NCBI GenBank assembly: GCA_916613615.1
Contig: OU744731.1
Coordinates: forward strand, 58,720,289-58,784,288
Length of the DNA: 64,000 bases
DNA from: Steromphala cineraria
Lineage: Eukaryota; Mollusca; Gastropoda; Trochida; Trochidae
Reading direction: 5' to 3'
This document shows positions 22,887-34,659 of this stretch, in pieces; position 1 is the first letter of the stretch; each line of letters opens with the position of its first letter. Below the pieces are notes generated by a model. That model worked only from the letters and a program-made list of their open reading frames with translations, did not search any database and was not told the DNA's origin. Position numbers and translations under genes: made by a program.

Positions 22887-23904
22887 AACTGAAGGACAAA
22901 AGTTAGTATAACGTTTTAAAAATTTAAATTTTGTAACATGGGTAGATTTTAAACATTGTAATTACGAAAACTAACTTTGCCCTGACTGAATGACTGTAAC
23001 CAAATGCACATGATTTCACTGCGCATAATCACGTGACTCCTAGCACGTGGAAATGGTAAAACAGCTCACCATGTAAAACATCCATGATGCACGTGCAAGA
23101 AATTGGTATTAATCGGGTCGATGTACGCTCTCAGATCCCAGTTACTGAAAGCACACGAAAGAATGCCCAAGTTGACACAAATTCGGAGAGAGCGAGCCAT
23201 TGGAATGAGGGATATGGGAGCTTCTCAAGCCCACATTGCAAGAACTTTCAACTGTACCGCTGCAACAATCTGTAGGCTGTTTTCACGCTTAAGGCACACT
23301 GGTAGTACCCAGGACAGGCCAAGAAGTGGAAGACCACGTGTCACGACGCCCCCGGAGGACCGCTACATCTGGACTATACACCTCCGAAACCGGTGGGTAA
23401 CAGCGACGGCAACTGCGGCAACGGCCCTAAATCATCGCATCAGTCGACGCACAGTGACCAGACGATTACGTGAAGCGGGTATAAAAGCTTCCTGCCAGAT
23501 TGACTCGGGACTTCCTGCAACAACAAAACGTCAATGTTCTGCCTTGGCCAGCGTGCTCACCGGATATGAACCCAATCGAACACCTATGGGATCATCTGGA
23601 TAGACGAATCCAACGTCGCCCGCAACACACGTTATTAACTCTTTTGACAACATTAACGCAACTTGTGAATTGTAAACATTGTCTGCAGATATTCAACTGT
23701 TTTTGAAAATGGGAAAGTGTGACCCCTAGTGTGTTTACCATTCAATATATCCGAAACTTTAATCAGTACAGCCCTGATTTTGTTGTTTTTGTAATCCTAA
23801 ATGATTGTTGCTTATAATGTAGTAAACAAATCATAAATATATTTTCATCTTGAGTTTGTTTTGAGTTGCTGAAATGATCATATACTAACTTCTGCCCGTC
23901 AGTT
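22887..23904 (+). mobile_element. internally deleted Tc1-like DNA transposon
   Basis: The ends are inverted repeats: 22887-22910 starts AACTGAAGGACAAAAG and 23881-23904 ends CTTCTGCCCGTCAGTT, matching at 21 of 24 positions. TA lies on both sides (22885-22886 and 23905-23906), the classic Tc1/mariner target duplication. The interior carries a broken transposase. The host sequence is a TTAA MITE, which is rejoined if this segment is removed. Confidence 0.8.
23163..23706 (+). pseudogene. Tc1-like transposase remnant with catalytic core deleted
   Basis: From the Met at 23163 the frame gives a helix-turn-helix DNA-binding region (MRDMGASQAHIARTFNC, then ICRLFSRLRHTGS), the linker DRPRSGRPRVTT and a second helical domain ending RRTVTRRLREAGIKA. 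That is the usual Tc1 N-terminal half. Near 23497 the frame breaks. A shifted frame then continues FLQQQNVNVLPWPACSPDMN followed by PIEHLWDHLDRR, the C-terminal Tc1 signature holding the third catalytic acid (Glu of NPIE). The segment between, which should contain both catalytic Asp residues, is missing, roughly half of the ~340-residue family length. The element is therefore non-autonomous. The N-terminal domains might still be translated (open to 23603), but I see no sign of selection for that. Confidence 0.85.
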
Positions 23905-24186
23905 TAGTTAAACTAAATGAAGCAGTAGTAAATCAAATATATAATTCAAAGTTCAGCCATGCGATTCCTTTTTCTCACACAAATTGAATTAAAGGTGTTC
24001 ACACAAAAATGGCCACCAATGGAATTTCTGTGAATGCTTATAGTTTGTTCTTTGACTATGGATGATTGGCTTGTGTCATGAGATTTTTGACACTTTCAAA
24101 AAAATACATTTAGCATTAACGTACAATTATCAGTGAAAATTGAAAATATATAAAGTTTTCAAAAAACGTGCTACTGTCCCTTTTAG
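23905..24186 (-). mobile_element. TTAA MITE, copy 6, left-hand half
   Basis: Continuation of the copy begun at 22799. It resumes at TTAAACTAAATGAAGCAGTA and ends AACGTGCTACTGTCCCTTTT with a mutated terminal TTAA. Confidence 0.75.
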
Positions 24187-24870
24187 AAAAATTCACAAAA
24201 TGAAATGTGAATAATAATGTCAACCAACACTTTCTGAGTATCAATGTACATCTAATAAATATATTTACAATGGTTATTAGTAATAACCTAGAAACACACA
24301 TAGACAATTACAACACGTTTTAACACTAATTATTGACAACCGATTCATACAGTTTAATTAGTTTCCGTTTATTTGTGTGTCATTCTGCTCACCAGTAAAC
24401 ACATCTGAATGCCTAGGCGTCTCGTTGTTTAAGAACTTCCCTGTGTAAAATCAAGGATTCTCTTGCTGAATCTCTTACACATGTATTGATATGTACATGT
24501 ATAATTCTTCATTTTGAGGATTCAAAAGGTGGAAACATACGTAAGTAGAGAGCTAAGGCAGGAACATGACACATATGGCAATACCTATATACAATATTAA
24601 ATGATTTAGTGGGACAATTCTCTTAGTGTTTTTCACATTAAATCAAACTATTGTCATGACTCTTGGGCTAAAATTGGATCTAAGCTTTGAAATGATGTCA
24701 GTCAACATGACTATATACTTATTTTTAAGTGATAACGTCTGCCGTTTCTTCACAGCCGGAATATCAATCAATGGCAAATGTTTACCCAAAAGTTACATTG
24801 TATAAGCAGAACGCTTTAAATGAAGAATCTTAAATAGCTAGCTATATCTGCAATGCGTCATGATTTAGAT

Positions 24871-25308
24871 CAGTCTGATTAAAATCGACCGTGCTCCGAG
24901 GAATAAAATATAAAAAACATTGTCTCTATCGGGGCTAGAAACCCTTCGGGATATCCTCTCCGTCTTGGTCTGAATTCACCTACCTCTATCGCGTGTTGCT
25001 ATAACCAGTTTAGCGCAGACTAACCCAGTCTTAAGCTATCCAATCACTTCCTCGTTCTTAAATAGCGTTTAGCGGCGATTATGTATAACGAATGGTACAC
25101 TGGTGTTACCTGCCCCTAGTATGATATCGAAGCTTTTACTGCGCTCATTTCGATTGGCTAGATGAGCTTGTGTCAGAACATGCGGATAATAGGGGTGCCT
25201 TCAGACTGTGAATAAGAGGAAAGCCGGGCTGGGTGAGGTTCGAAACCCGCTGGAGATAATATTTTTACACTTTTTTCCCTCGAATCACAGCCGATTTTAA
25301 TCAGACTG
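24871..25308 (-). mobile_element. Mutator-like MITE, copy 2 (inverted)
   Basis: Reverse-complement partner of 22173-22590, with CAGTCTGATTAAAATCGACC at left and GATTTTAATCAGACTG at right. Imperfect flanks GATTTAGAT and GATTTTGAA suggest a decayed 9-bp duplication. The B-box-like GAGGTTCGAAACC is retained in altered form. With its partner it encloses 2.3 kb in a potential stem-loop. Confidence 0.85.
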
Positions 25309-25309
25309 G

Positions 25310-26000
25310 ATTTTGAATTTATAATATCTCTCTGATTCCTTATCATGTACATGTAGAAGCGTTTGACAAACATGAATCCAAAGTTAGAGTCTCCTTCGGT
25401 CGGAAACCGCCCACGGATACGTCGCCCTTCAATTCTTAAACCTTTAACAGCCATAAGTGACACTTTCTGTCGATGTGTTTTTTTGTCAAGGGTAAAATAT
25501 ACGCAGATTGAAAGGAATGACATATAGGAAGGAACAATTACCAATTCCTTTCTGAAAAAAACTAAAAAGCCTGCTTAGGTCCATTACTGATCATGAAGAC
25601 TTACATATTTGACTGTGCTTACCATTTGGTACTTCCGTAAGAGTACATAGAGAGCATTACTTTTGTGTTCAATAGTGACTCTTTCTAATAATTATGATAT
25701 CGACATTACCTACTCCATAGCTCAAAATTTAAAACCTAACCGTTTCGGGACAAATACTGAAAAAACTTATACGAAAAAATTGCAATATCCAGCTGTTTTT
25801 TTCCCCGGGTCTTATACATTGAATGTATGTTCATTACACATCTTTTCAATGAAATGAAGACTTAATATAACCTTGAATTTTTACTAAAACAATTTAAACT
25901 CTTGAACTTGAAAAACAGAAAGATAAGCGCAGAATCGATATGTTTTTCACTACAAATTTACAAGTTCATTTCCCATTGTTTATGAAAACTTCAAGAACCA
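25310..26000. other. AT-rich DNA without supported gene
   Basis: The 123-residue minus-strand frame at 25173-25544 overlaps the MITE above and is judged spurious. Nothing else is recognisable. Confidence 0.45.
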
Positions 26001-26004
26001 ATAA

Positions 26005-26355
26005 TATCCTTCTGCTTTTGAAGAAGGTGCATTTCCTCTGCTGAAACACCTGAACCGGATATATAATGATAACAAATATTTTATAATTTTCCAAATAGAA
26101 ATAGAAGAAACATAAAGATAAAAACACTCTATTTCAGTCTTTGTGTCAATAGATATCCATAGCATATAACAAAGATATTTACCTTCCTTCACACTTTTAC
26201 CAAATATCGATCATGAGCTCCCTTTCCTTCTGACGACTTTATTCAGACAAAACCTTTACTTGTGTCTTTGACCACTGCCATATATTAATACTCCCCTGAG
26301 CGATGAGGTAATTAGCACTTGATCCTGCTATAGAAATCATATCCCAGCCTTTGCT
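26005..26355 (-). repeat. interspersed repeat F, copy 1 (inverted)
   Basis: The reverse complement aligns with 29290-29640. Shared blocks include AGCTGGGATATGATTT, AATTACCTCAT, GGTTTTGTCTGAATAAAG, GGAGCTCATGATC and ATGGATATCTATTG. The class is unknown. Confidence 0.7.
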
Positions 26356-26705
26356 CTTCACTAATGAAGCTTGGTATCACTTCATAGAAATCTTACAAAA
26401 AGATGCCATCAGCTGTTTAAAACATTGCAATATCCGACTAGGAAAGATAGCAGAGCGAAAACAACATATTTCCCCGTTGCATTTAAAGGGGTCTGCCACC
26501 CAAATTTTTAACTTCCCGAGTTTTATTAGCAGGGCCCCGTAAGAGTCGTAAATGCTCGGTATAGCAGTTGAAACCTAACTACAAATATTTTGTTTCAAAA
26601 GGTCACAGAGCCAGAAATTAAACCTCATGACCCCAAATGCGTATAAAGCTACTGATTTCAGCTTACTACATCCTTCTTCTATTTCTTAAGGTTTGAGAAT
26701 ATATC

Positions 26706-26931
26706 AAAAGTGGATAACAACAACAGCCTTTTTACATAAAGTACCTCTTATTGTCCTGTTGGTTTGCAATTTTGTCGCATTGGATTGAGAATGTATACCA
26801 TGTTACAACCCATGTCAATTTGATATAATGTACTTCATGTTGAAACGATTTTTGTGGAATAACTATGTACACGTATGGTACCCCAACAAAGAAATAAAGT
26901 GATAAAAAAAAGAAAAAAAAGTGGATAACAA
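26706..26931 (+). mobile_element. short poly(A) retrocopy with 15-bp target duplication
   Basis: AAAAGTGGATAACAA occurs at 26706-26720 and again at 26917-26931. Between them lies ~196 bp that ends AATAAAGTGAT followed by an A-rich tail. Poly(A) plus a perfect 15-bp duplication is the signature of target-primed reverse transcription. The body shows no motif I recognise; it could be the 3' end of a LINE or of a cellular mRNA. Confidence 0.75.
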
Positions 26932-27670
26932 AAAGACGTTGATAATGGACTCGTAGTACACATAAAGATCAAAGTCAGTTTTATGATTTATGAGAGCATT
27001 ACAATACATTTATGTCCGAATAGACAGATATGCTAAGACTATATTGAAACGTTAGATGTTTTTTTGTCTATCTTGAGATTTTAAACAACAATAAAATTGA
27101 TTGAAAGGAGATAAAAATATTCAAGTTCAAGCCCACCACGGACGGGCTTCTCTGTATTGCACAAGAAGTATTTAACAGATCCAAAAATTTAAAACTCCAT
27201 TATCATACTTAACTTGCATGCGGTTTGGATGTAATTTAGCTAATGAGAATATATATACATCACTCGGTAGAAATGTTTTCGTCGAAATTTTGATAGGACA
27301 TTTAATTTTTTTATCAACAATACCATACTTATATCGATGCCTAAAAGCACAGTACCCCCTGTAAAAAGGCCATAGCAATTAACTAACCCACTTTCGGTAA
27401 AGTAATCATTAAGCCTGTAGGATTTACACTGTGTCTCAATTACCGTTTTTGCGTTCGATGGGTATCAACTTTGGCAGCAACGAATAACTTATGCCGAGAA
27501 AAAGAAAATAAAATCTAGTTGTGCGCGACAAAGACGGTTATCAAACGTTAATTTAGAAACCGAAGCTTGCGAGTTGGCCACGCTTGATTTGCCGTCATGT
27601 CGGCTGCCGTTTCAGTCATTTTGGTAAATTATCTCCTTTTTTCTTCTGTGAGAGCCATTTAGAAGCTGGT

Positions 27671-27859
27671 ATATGAAGAAGAAGAAAAAGCTCTTATGGA
27701 TAGTCAACTTCTTTATTGCATGAATGCGACGTTTCGTTGTAGATACTAACACCGTTATCAAGCAAGTTTAGATACTAACACCGTTATCAAGCGTTATTAT
27801 TCGCATTCATGCGATAAAGAAGTTGACTATCCATAAGAACTTGTTCTTCTTCTTTATCT
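27671..27859. repeat. Penelope inverted terminus with hammerhead-like motif
   Basis: Arms 27671-27729 and 27801-27859 are near-perfect inverted repeats (CATTCATGC.ATAAAGAAG, TTGACTATCCATAAGA). The 71-nt spacer contains TAGATACTAACACCGTTATC twice in tandem. On the minus strand, 27764-27728 reads TTGATAACGGTG...CGAAACGTC, matching the motif at 1930-1964. The structure fits head-to-head PLE terminal repeats without the coding body. Confidence 0.7.
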
Positions 27860-28410
27860 CCTATTTAATGAATTTTGGTTGACTACGCCAAGTTGTTTGC
27901 AAAATTTTGAACTCTGAAAACGGGTCTTTAATGCAAGTTTGGTGTCTCGCTATTATTAACCATATACAAGAGAGAGTGAGCATGTTGAAAATTTTCATAA
28001 TTATGACGAATAATTGTGCGTATTTTGCACGTATTTAAACAACTTCATTAACATATCTAACAAAGTCAATCTGCATTCCATGATTATTCTTGTTTGTGAT
28101 CAAAATACTCAGTTTATACGATCAGGAGTCCTGACATCTGCTGGGTGTTCCTAGGATCCGAAACATTGTTCATTAGTGTTGTTTGTTGGAATATCGTTAT
28201 GATTTGAAATGAATAAATTTGTTGTTTCTTTCATGCTTGTAATAAACTGTAATATAAACTGCAATGCATGAGCAGAGATTGAGTTAATTGACAACCTATC
28301 AAAACAATCAGATATAATGAACTTAGCGACGATCGGATGTTTGGTGTAAATGGGTTTTCACTGGGCGAAACATTATTTAATCAAAACTGTTTTTATGGTC
28401 AAGTCAGAAG

Positions 28411-28749
28411 TTTAAGGGGCAGTAGCACGTTTTTTGATAATTGTATATTTTAAATTTTTTACTGATAATTGTAAGTTAATGTTAAATCTACTATTTTTGA
28501 CAGTGTCAAAAATCTCATTTACAAACCACTCATCCATAGTGGACAAAGTATGACGATTCACATAAAATCCATTGGCGGCCATTTTTGTGTGAACATCTTT
28601 AATTCATTTTGTGTAAGAAAAAGGAATCGAATGGCTAAACTTTACGTTATATATTTGAATTATTACAGCTCAAATTAGTTTAAAAACATTGTCTTTCATT
28701 TATGTCATTTAATTTCCCTGACATCACCTTATATTCCCCCTAAAACGTA
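28411..28749 (+). mobile_element. TTAA MITE, copy 7 (right end lost)
   Basis: TTTAAGGGGCAGTAGCACG opens the copy. The interior matches the family to CCCCCTAAAACGT, where homology stops before the CTACTGCCCC terminus. Confidence 0.8.
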
Positions 28750-29289
28750 AAGTAACAAAGACATTTGGAAACGTCAATTTGCAATGGACAGAGGTTTGTT
28801 AAAGGTATAGAATAAAACAAACAAAAAAAGAAAAAGGGACACATGGGGTGAAGTGTTTGTATGATGAAAGTATTATTTCTTACAAAGCTGTGAAGAGTTG
28901 ACAAAAGGGTGGATAAGTACTTATATTAGTACAGCCAAGTTCATATCAATGTTGTCAATCAAATGCATGGGACACATTTGGATGTATTCTTTGCAAGAAT
29001 TTGATAAGACTCTTCAAAACAATTAAAACAATTGGTAAGTGCACATATGACATTTTCACCTCAATAATTTCTCTCCTAGCAAGTTGAACGACCCCTTTAA
29101 ATATTTAAAATTTGCAGTAGACTTTTGTCAAGTTGATTAATGAAAATATTCTTGTTTTTTTTAAAACTTTGATCTTTGGTTAGACCTGTGTTAAATGTAA
29201 AAAGAAACCATGTGGTTCTTGCTATGTTACCTTTCCTTGTCGGATATAGCAATGTTCTTCACAACTGTTGGCATCTTGTGTAAGATTTC

Positions 29290-29640
29290 TATTCTATTAC
29301 TAGCTGGGATATGATTTGTATAGCAGGATGCAGTGTTAATTACCTCATTGCTCTAGGATGTGGTCAGAGACACAAGCAAAGGTTTTGTCTGAATAAAGTT
29401 GTCAAAACTAAAAAGGAGCTCATGATCCATATTTGGTGTGAAGGAAAGTGAGTATATTTGTTATATGCCATGGATATCTATTGAAACAAAGACGAAACAT
29501 ACAGCGTTTTTATCTTTTTTGTTTCTTCTTTTTTTATTACAAAAAATTTGCCAAGCTTGGGAATATTTTTTATCTTTATATATCGGGACCAGGTGTTTCA
29601 AAAGAAATGCATATTTGAAAAAGCAACATTGCAAAATGAT
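29290..29640 (+). repeat. interspersed repeat F, copy 2
   Basis: Direct-orientation partner of 26005-26355, about 3.3 kb apart, so the two could pair. Confidence 0.7.
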
Positions 29641-30110
29641 CTAATTGACTCATGAATGTTTCATTAACAAAAAGAAATTACTTCTGTAGATAAAAACATA
29701 CTTTCCTCTGAGTGGCATTTTTTGCAGCAACCCTTGGCCCTGCGGCACTCTCTAGATCTATAGAGATAATTGTTTTAATGAAAAAATTTAAAGCCATCAT
29801 TTATATGGAAATGAATATTTAATGTTTAAAAGAGAAAACTAATTCAATGCATAAGACCGGGCACGTATTTGAAACCGGCTCGTATTTAAGGCCTGGTGCT
29901 AATTTTTTCAAATACCCTTGACCCTCTTGTTAGAGATATGTCCACATGATTTGGAACTGAATCATCAACATATCCATAAGTCAAATTGAATAAGGTTGTT
30001 CATGATATAGAAATTGCTTAAAAATCAAAACAAACAAAACACTCAGGTAATAAACAAATTCAAACTCGTTTCGTAAAAGTCAGATTACACACTTCCTCGG
30101 GTAAAAATCT

Positions 30111-30330
30111 CTTTATTACCGATTCTATTCGATTTTACAATCTTAGAAATATCCAAGAAACGGGCCGCTTTCTTTGCAACGGCCGGCTACCGTGACGTCA
30201 TGAACAATGGTTTTATGACGTCACAGACGTAAATATACGGGGATTTGCGTCACAACAAACGTTGCTAGGCAAAACTGATATGAGCACATGTGCTCATATT
30301 GAAAATATGCCACTACATGGGTAATAAATC
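30111..30330. mobile_element. short TIR element with TTTATTACC ends, copy 2
   Basis: It opens TTTATTACCG and closes GGGTAATAAAT. TGACGTCA occurs at 30193 and 30216, and ATGAGCACATGTGCTCAT is an 18-bp palindrome. The plan matches 13862-14085, with low sequence identity between them. A further GGTAATAAAC at 30048 makes a small inverted pair with the left end. Confidence 0.5.
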
Positions 30331-30339
30331 TCAATATTG

Positions 30340-33300
30340 AATAAAATTTCCTGTCATCTTAATACTTCCCCAAAAAGTAATTCAAGTTTCAGTTACTAGG
30401 CTATCATCTGTTTTTACTCGAGCACAAAAGTTTATAGTTGCAAACATCATTTTTGACGGTATTATTTTGTGTTCAAATCAACAGTTGGATATTAAGCAAG
30501 TTTGTTGTATAATTTTTAGGAGTATTTGACCCGTAACATTATTTTTTCAAGTTATGAGCTATGAGTAGTAAATGTGGATATCATAAAACTTGGGAGGAGA
30601 CACTATTGAACTCAAAAGTTAATGCTCTGCAAAAGTAAGTGCTATGATGAAAGAACAAAATGCTAAGAAACGTCAAATTAGTAGGTCTCCAGTAATTGCT
30701 TTAGGAGGCCTCAATTTTATTCAGCAAGGATTGGGAACTGATTTTCCTGTGTGTCATTACTTTCAAGATACAATCTGCTTATCTACTTTTACTACTACTT
30801 TTATCTACTACTATCTACTTTTAAACGTGTTTTCCTTGACATTAAACTTGACAACACATTGACAGAAAGTGTCACCCATCGCTGGTATAGATTTACTTAT
30901 CAAAAGAAGACGGCGTACGTGGGTAGTTGACGATGCTTAGGAGACACATATTTTAGATTCACATTTGTCACACGCTTGTACATGTAAGGAATTAAAGTGG
31001 TATTCAAATTCTAAATCAGATGTTTAAGTGAAAGAAATTTTGCATATGCATGTACGATGTACATTTTCGAATCGATAAATAAACTTTTGCCATGAGGAGT
31101 TAAATATCATATACTCAACAAAATAATTTTAAAGAAAGCGAATAGTCATTTATAAGTATACTCTTGCTTACTAAACTTTCCTCTGGCATCTTAGAATTAT
31201 TCCCCTTTGAGCCCAAGACTCCTGACAATAAATGGGTTTATTTTGCAAAAAAATAAGGAAGTTGTCCAATGAAAGCATCAATTACATTCATATGAAATCC
31301 TTGATTTAATATAGTGAAAATACTGAAATAACGGAAACTTAGAAACTCGGACATGTTTAATGTTAAGCAGAATGACACAAAAATAACACGAGGAAACTGA
31401 TTAAATTTCGGTAATTAATTAACAGTATTTAGTGAAAAAACTTGTTGTAATTGTCGAGGTGGTTATATGTCATTACAAACACCCATTTACGTATCCTTAT
31501 ATGCACACACCTTTCTTACAATTTCAGGAGAAACACAGAAAGTTACACATTACAATGTTTGGTTAACGTAATTACTCACATCTTATTTTGCAATACCTTC
31601 AAGAGGATTCAATTTGTCTGAAAATCATCACATTTCAACATGAAACCAAGGTAACCTCTTGAAAGTCTCCCAATCTATTTCTCAAGATGATTTAACCATG
31701 GTTCAAATGAAAATTATTCTTTATATGATATCTCTTTTTCACATTAATACATTACAAATACAAAATATTATCAGTACTGATGGAACAAGCTCAAAAGGCA
31801 ATTTGGTTTGCCACACTTACCATTTTTACATGGTTCTTTTGATTTTTTTTGACAAACTTGTGTAAATTGTATAAAAGTCAACTTGAAAATGCTAATTGTC
31901 CAAATCTGGCTTCGATGAGTAAAGCATTTTGCTACTTGAATATATTTTGTCCAGTGCATTTGTAGCAAATATCTGACCTACACACAGGATGTTTTCTCCC
32001 AAAGGAATATAACTGACGGTGTTGGGTGACAATATCTGTCAACGTACGTGTCAGGTTAAATCTAAGAGAATGCTACAAAATGTAGTTTGCCGGTAAAATA
32101 GGAGACAGTATAAGGAACTTAGACCACAAATAGAACCCCGAGTAGGAGGGAATAATGGACACTGATTTGCTTTAATAGATCTACAACCTACATCAAACAC
32201 TGACCTGTTTGACGTTTTTGCCCATTTTGAGTTTATCAAATTAAAAAAAAAAGAGAATTTTCGGAATTACTGTTTCACGTACTATAGTGAGTTAGCACTT
32301 TATTTTTCAACCGTTTTTTAATCAAAAAGAAGAAGAAATTTAGAATTTAAGTATGTTCAAATTTGAAGTCAATTTCTTTCTATAAGAGTGTGATCTGAAG
32401 ATGATTTAACTAAAACTAAAAGTTCATGTAGATTTGCGCTTTGATGTATCTTACTCTATATCTTTCATTTCATTACATTTGTTTGTGTCTTTGTGGGTGT
32501 TTACATATCCCTGTATTTAATGCAAATTTATGATACTTATTATAAATTAAGTAATAACGTTAACTACTCTCATAAGTGGTAAATGGAAATGAGGGCAAAA
32601 CATTCATTATGAAACTACATTACAAACATGAAATTGATAAGCGATGTATTAAAACTAATTTTCAACTTAATTTATTTCAACTATTATTAGAGCTACATGT
32701 AGAAATGCACATGCTGTTTAAAGAAACTTCTGTTATTCATGAAACCACCTTTTCGTGTTTATTTTTCACATCATGGTCTCATGGTAAACGATATGCACAT
32801 TTTGGTGCTTTCTGGAGGCGGGCTCCAAATGTTTTGATAGAAAATTCTTGTTTGTGTTAAGTCGTCATTTACATTGAAAAACATGAATGATGTTTATTAA
32901 GGGAGTTTAAGGCTATCAATCATTTTCACTTCACATTTAAAAGAAATAAATGAAACAGGTCATGCAATATAAATTTACATTAAACTACAAAAGAATGTAC
33001 ACACAACAATTTTGTTTTGAGCTATATATATATACATTTATATATATGTAATATCTACAAGACATGTGATGCATTTAATAATTGCACGTTTACAGTTACA
33101 CACGTAAGCAGTAGTTTGATAAAAAAAAGTGTGTGCTTGGATCAAGTTATCTTATATTAAAATAACTTTCATTTAAAGTAGGCCGGGGTAGGAAAATTAA
33201 TATACACCATTATGTACACCAATGTATCCCTGTTTGATATGATGTGAATTTGTGATAAATTTGCAAATTGATTTTCGCATAAAATACGCCCTCTATGTCG

Positions 33301-34250
33301 ATAAATAAATGTTTTATATAAAAATATATATTAAACTAACAATATTGAACTAACATCTTACATCTTTAAAACAAATAAACAATAAATTTTCTTTAAATGG
33401 TGATTGAACGCCAGTTCATGTACTTTTCACTTCTTGAATAGGACATCAAAAGCTTAAAATACTTGGTATTGCAAATCACAAGAATAATGAACTCAACTGA
33501 AATTTGTACTTCCTTTTGGCCAGTATTATGAAATTCAGAAGATACTGCATTTGGTTGCTGTACTTCAATAATGTTGCAGGTGACTTCTATGGCCACTATT
33601 ACCTTCAGTTGTGTCTTTGAGCAGAACAGAATAGAAAGCAATCTCTCCAACAGAGAATATCTTGATCAATGAGGTACTCAATATGACAATAAGAAAATCA
33701 CATCCAAGCTTTGATTTATCCTGATTAAGCACATTGTCACCTAATGAGAAACCTAAGAATAGATGCTAATACAAATAACAGTAGAGAACATTGCTATCTT
33801 CGATGTGCAAAAATTTTGAATATGAAAATACCTTTTTTCTTGTCTGAACCAATGGAAATTTTAACCAGAGTTGGATTCAATTATAGAAAAAATATCGGCA
33901 AATAAAATGATACAATGATGATGAAACATGCATCATAAATACATGATACTTTGCGTTTGGAATTATTATCTCTTGGATAATAAAAAGAGAAAATCTGTGA
34001 AAATAGTCCAAAAATCACTGCCGGAGTATCAATGTTGTGTAAGTAATAACTAAGATAAAGAGGTTCGCATTGCATTGGTTACAGACGTCTGGTCCTATAA
34101 CATTATCCAATTGGTTTTGACACTGACACATTTGTCTGTATCTGTATGCTCATACTATTGTATGTACAACAATCAGAAATGGAAAAATACTTTATATAAA
34201 GGCTATTTCTATTTCCTTAATTTTTCATAATATTGTCATTAAAACATTGC
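30340..34250. other. AT-rich DNA, no supported gene
   Basis: I found no recognisable protein motif on either strand. The longest frames (83-94 residues) lack known domains. TATATATATA near 33023 and short A/T runs are the only notable simple repeats. Confidence 0.5.
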
Positions 34251-34253
34251 AAT

Positions 34254-34318
34254 GAGCACCTCATTTTTAAGGCCAATTAAATCGCTCTGCGTTAAGTATC
34301 CGTCCTAAGCATCTCTGG
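34254..34318 (+). repeat. 65-bp interspersed repeat, copy 1
   Basis: GAGCACCTCATTTTTAAGGC, then CAATTAAATCGCTCTGCG and CCTAAGCATCTCTG, recur nearly unchanged at 40576-40640, just outside the foldback element. Confidence 0.75.
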
Positions 34319-34586
34319 TTATCCTTTCACAATGCATGCTGGGTATTTGGGAACCACATCTTCCTGTAGGAAGTGTAATATAATGTTTGCCAAATTTTTA
34401 AAAATATCACTATTATATGAATATTTATATAGCGCACATATCCATCCACTCGTGGTTGCTCAAGGCGCTTGTTGCATATTATGTTGCATAATTGCACATT
34501 GTGTGATGAATGGTAAATGGCAGCACATTGCTGAAGGAATAATCATTTTTGCCATTTCTTCTTAAAGAAAAGCTTATTCAGGAGTA

Positions 34587-34650
34587 AAGATCAGCACTAA
34601 TGAAGATTTTCATAACCTCCTAGAACATATTGCACCTGCTTTCTCTCCCT
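34587..34650 (+). repeat. short interspersed repeat, copy 2
   Basis: Direct-orientation relative of 2602-2665, sharing ATCAGCACTAATGAAGAT and TCATAACCTC. Confidence 0.55.
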
Positions 34651-34659
34651 ATTGTACCA

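Noticed and set aside
25173..25544. 123-residue minus-strand frame as a gene
   Set aside because: About a third of it runs through the Mutator-like MITE (to 25308), and the rest shows no motif.
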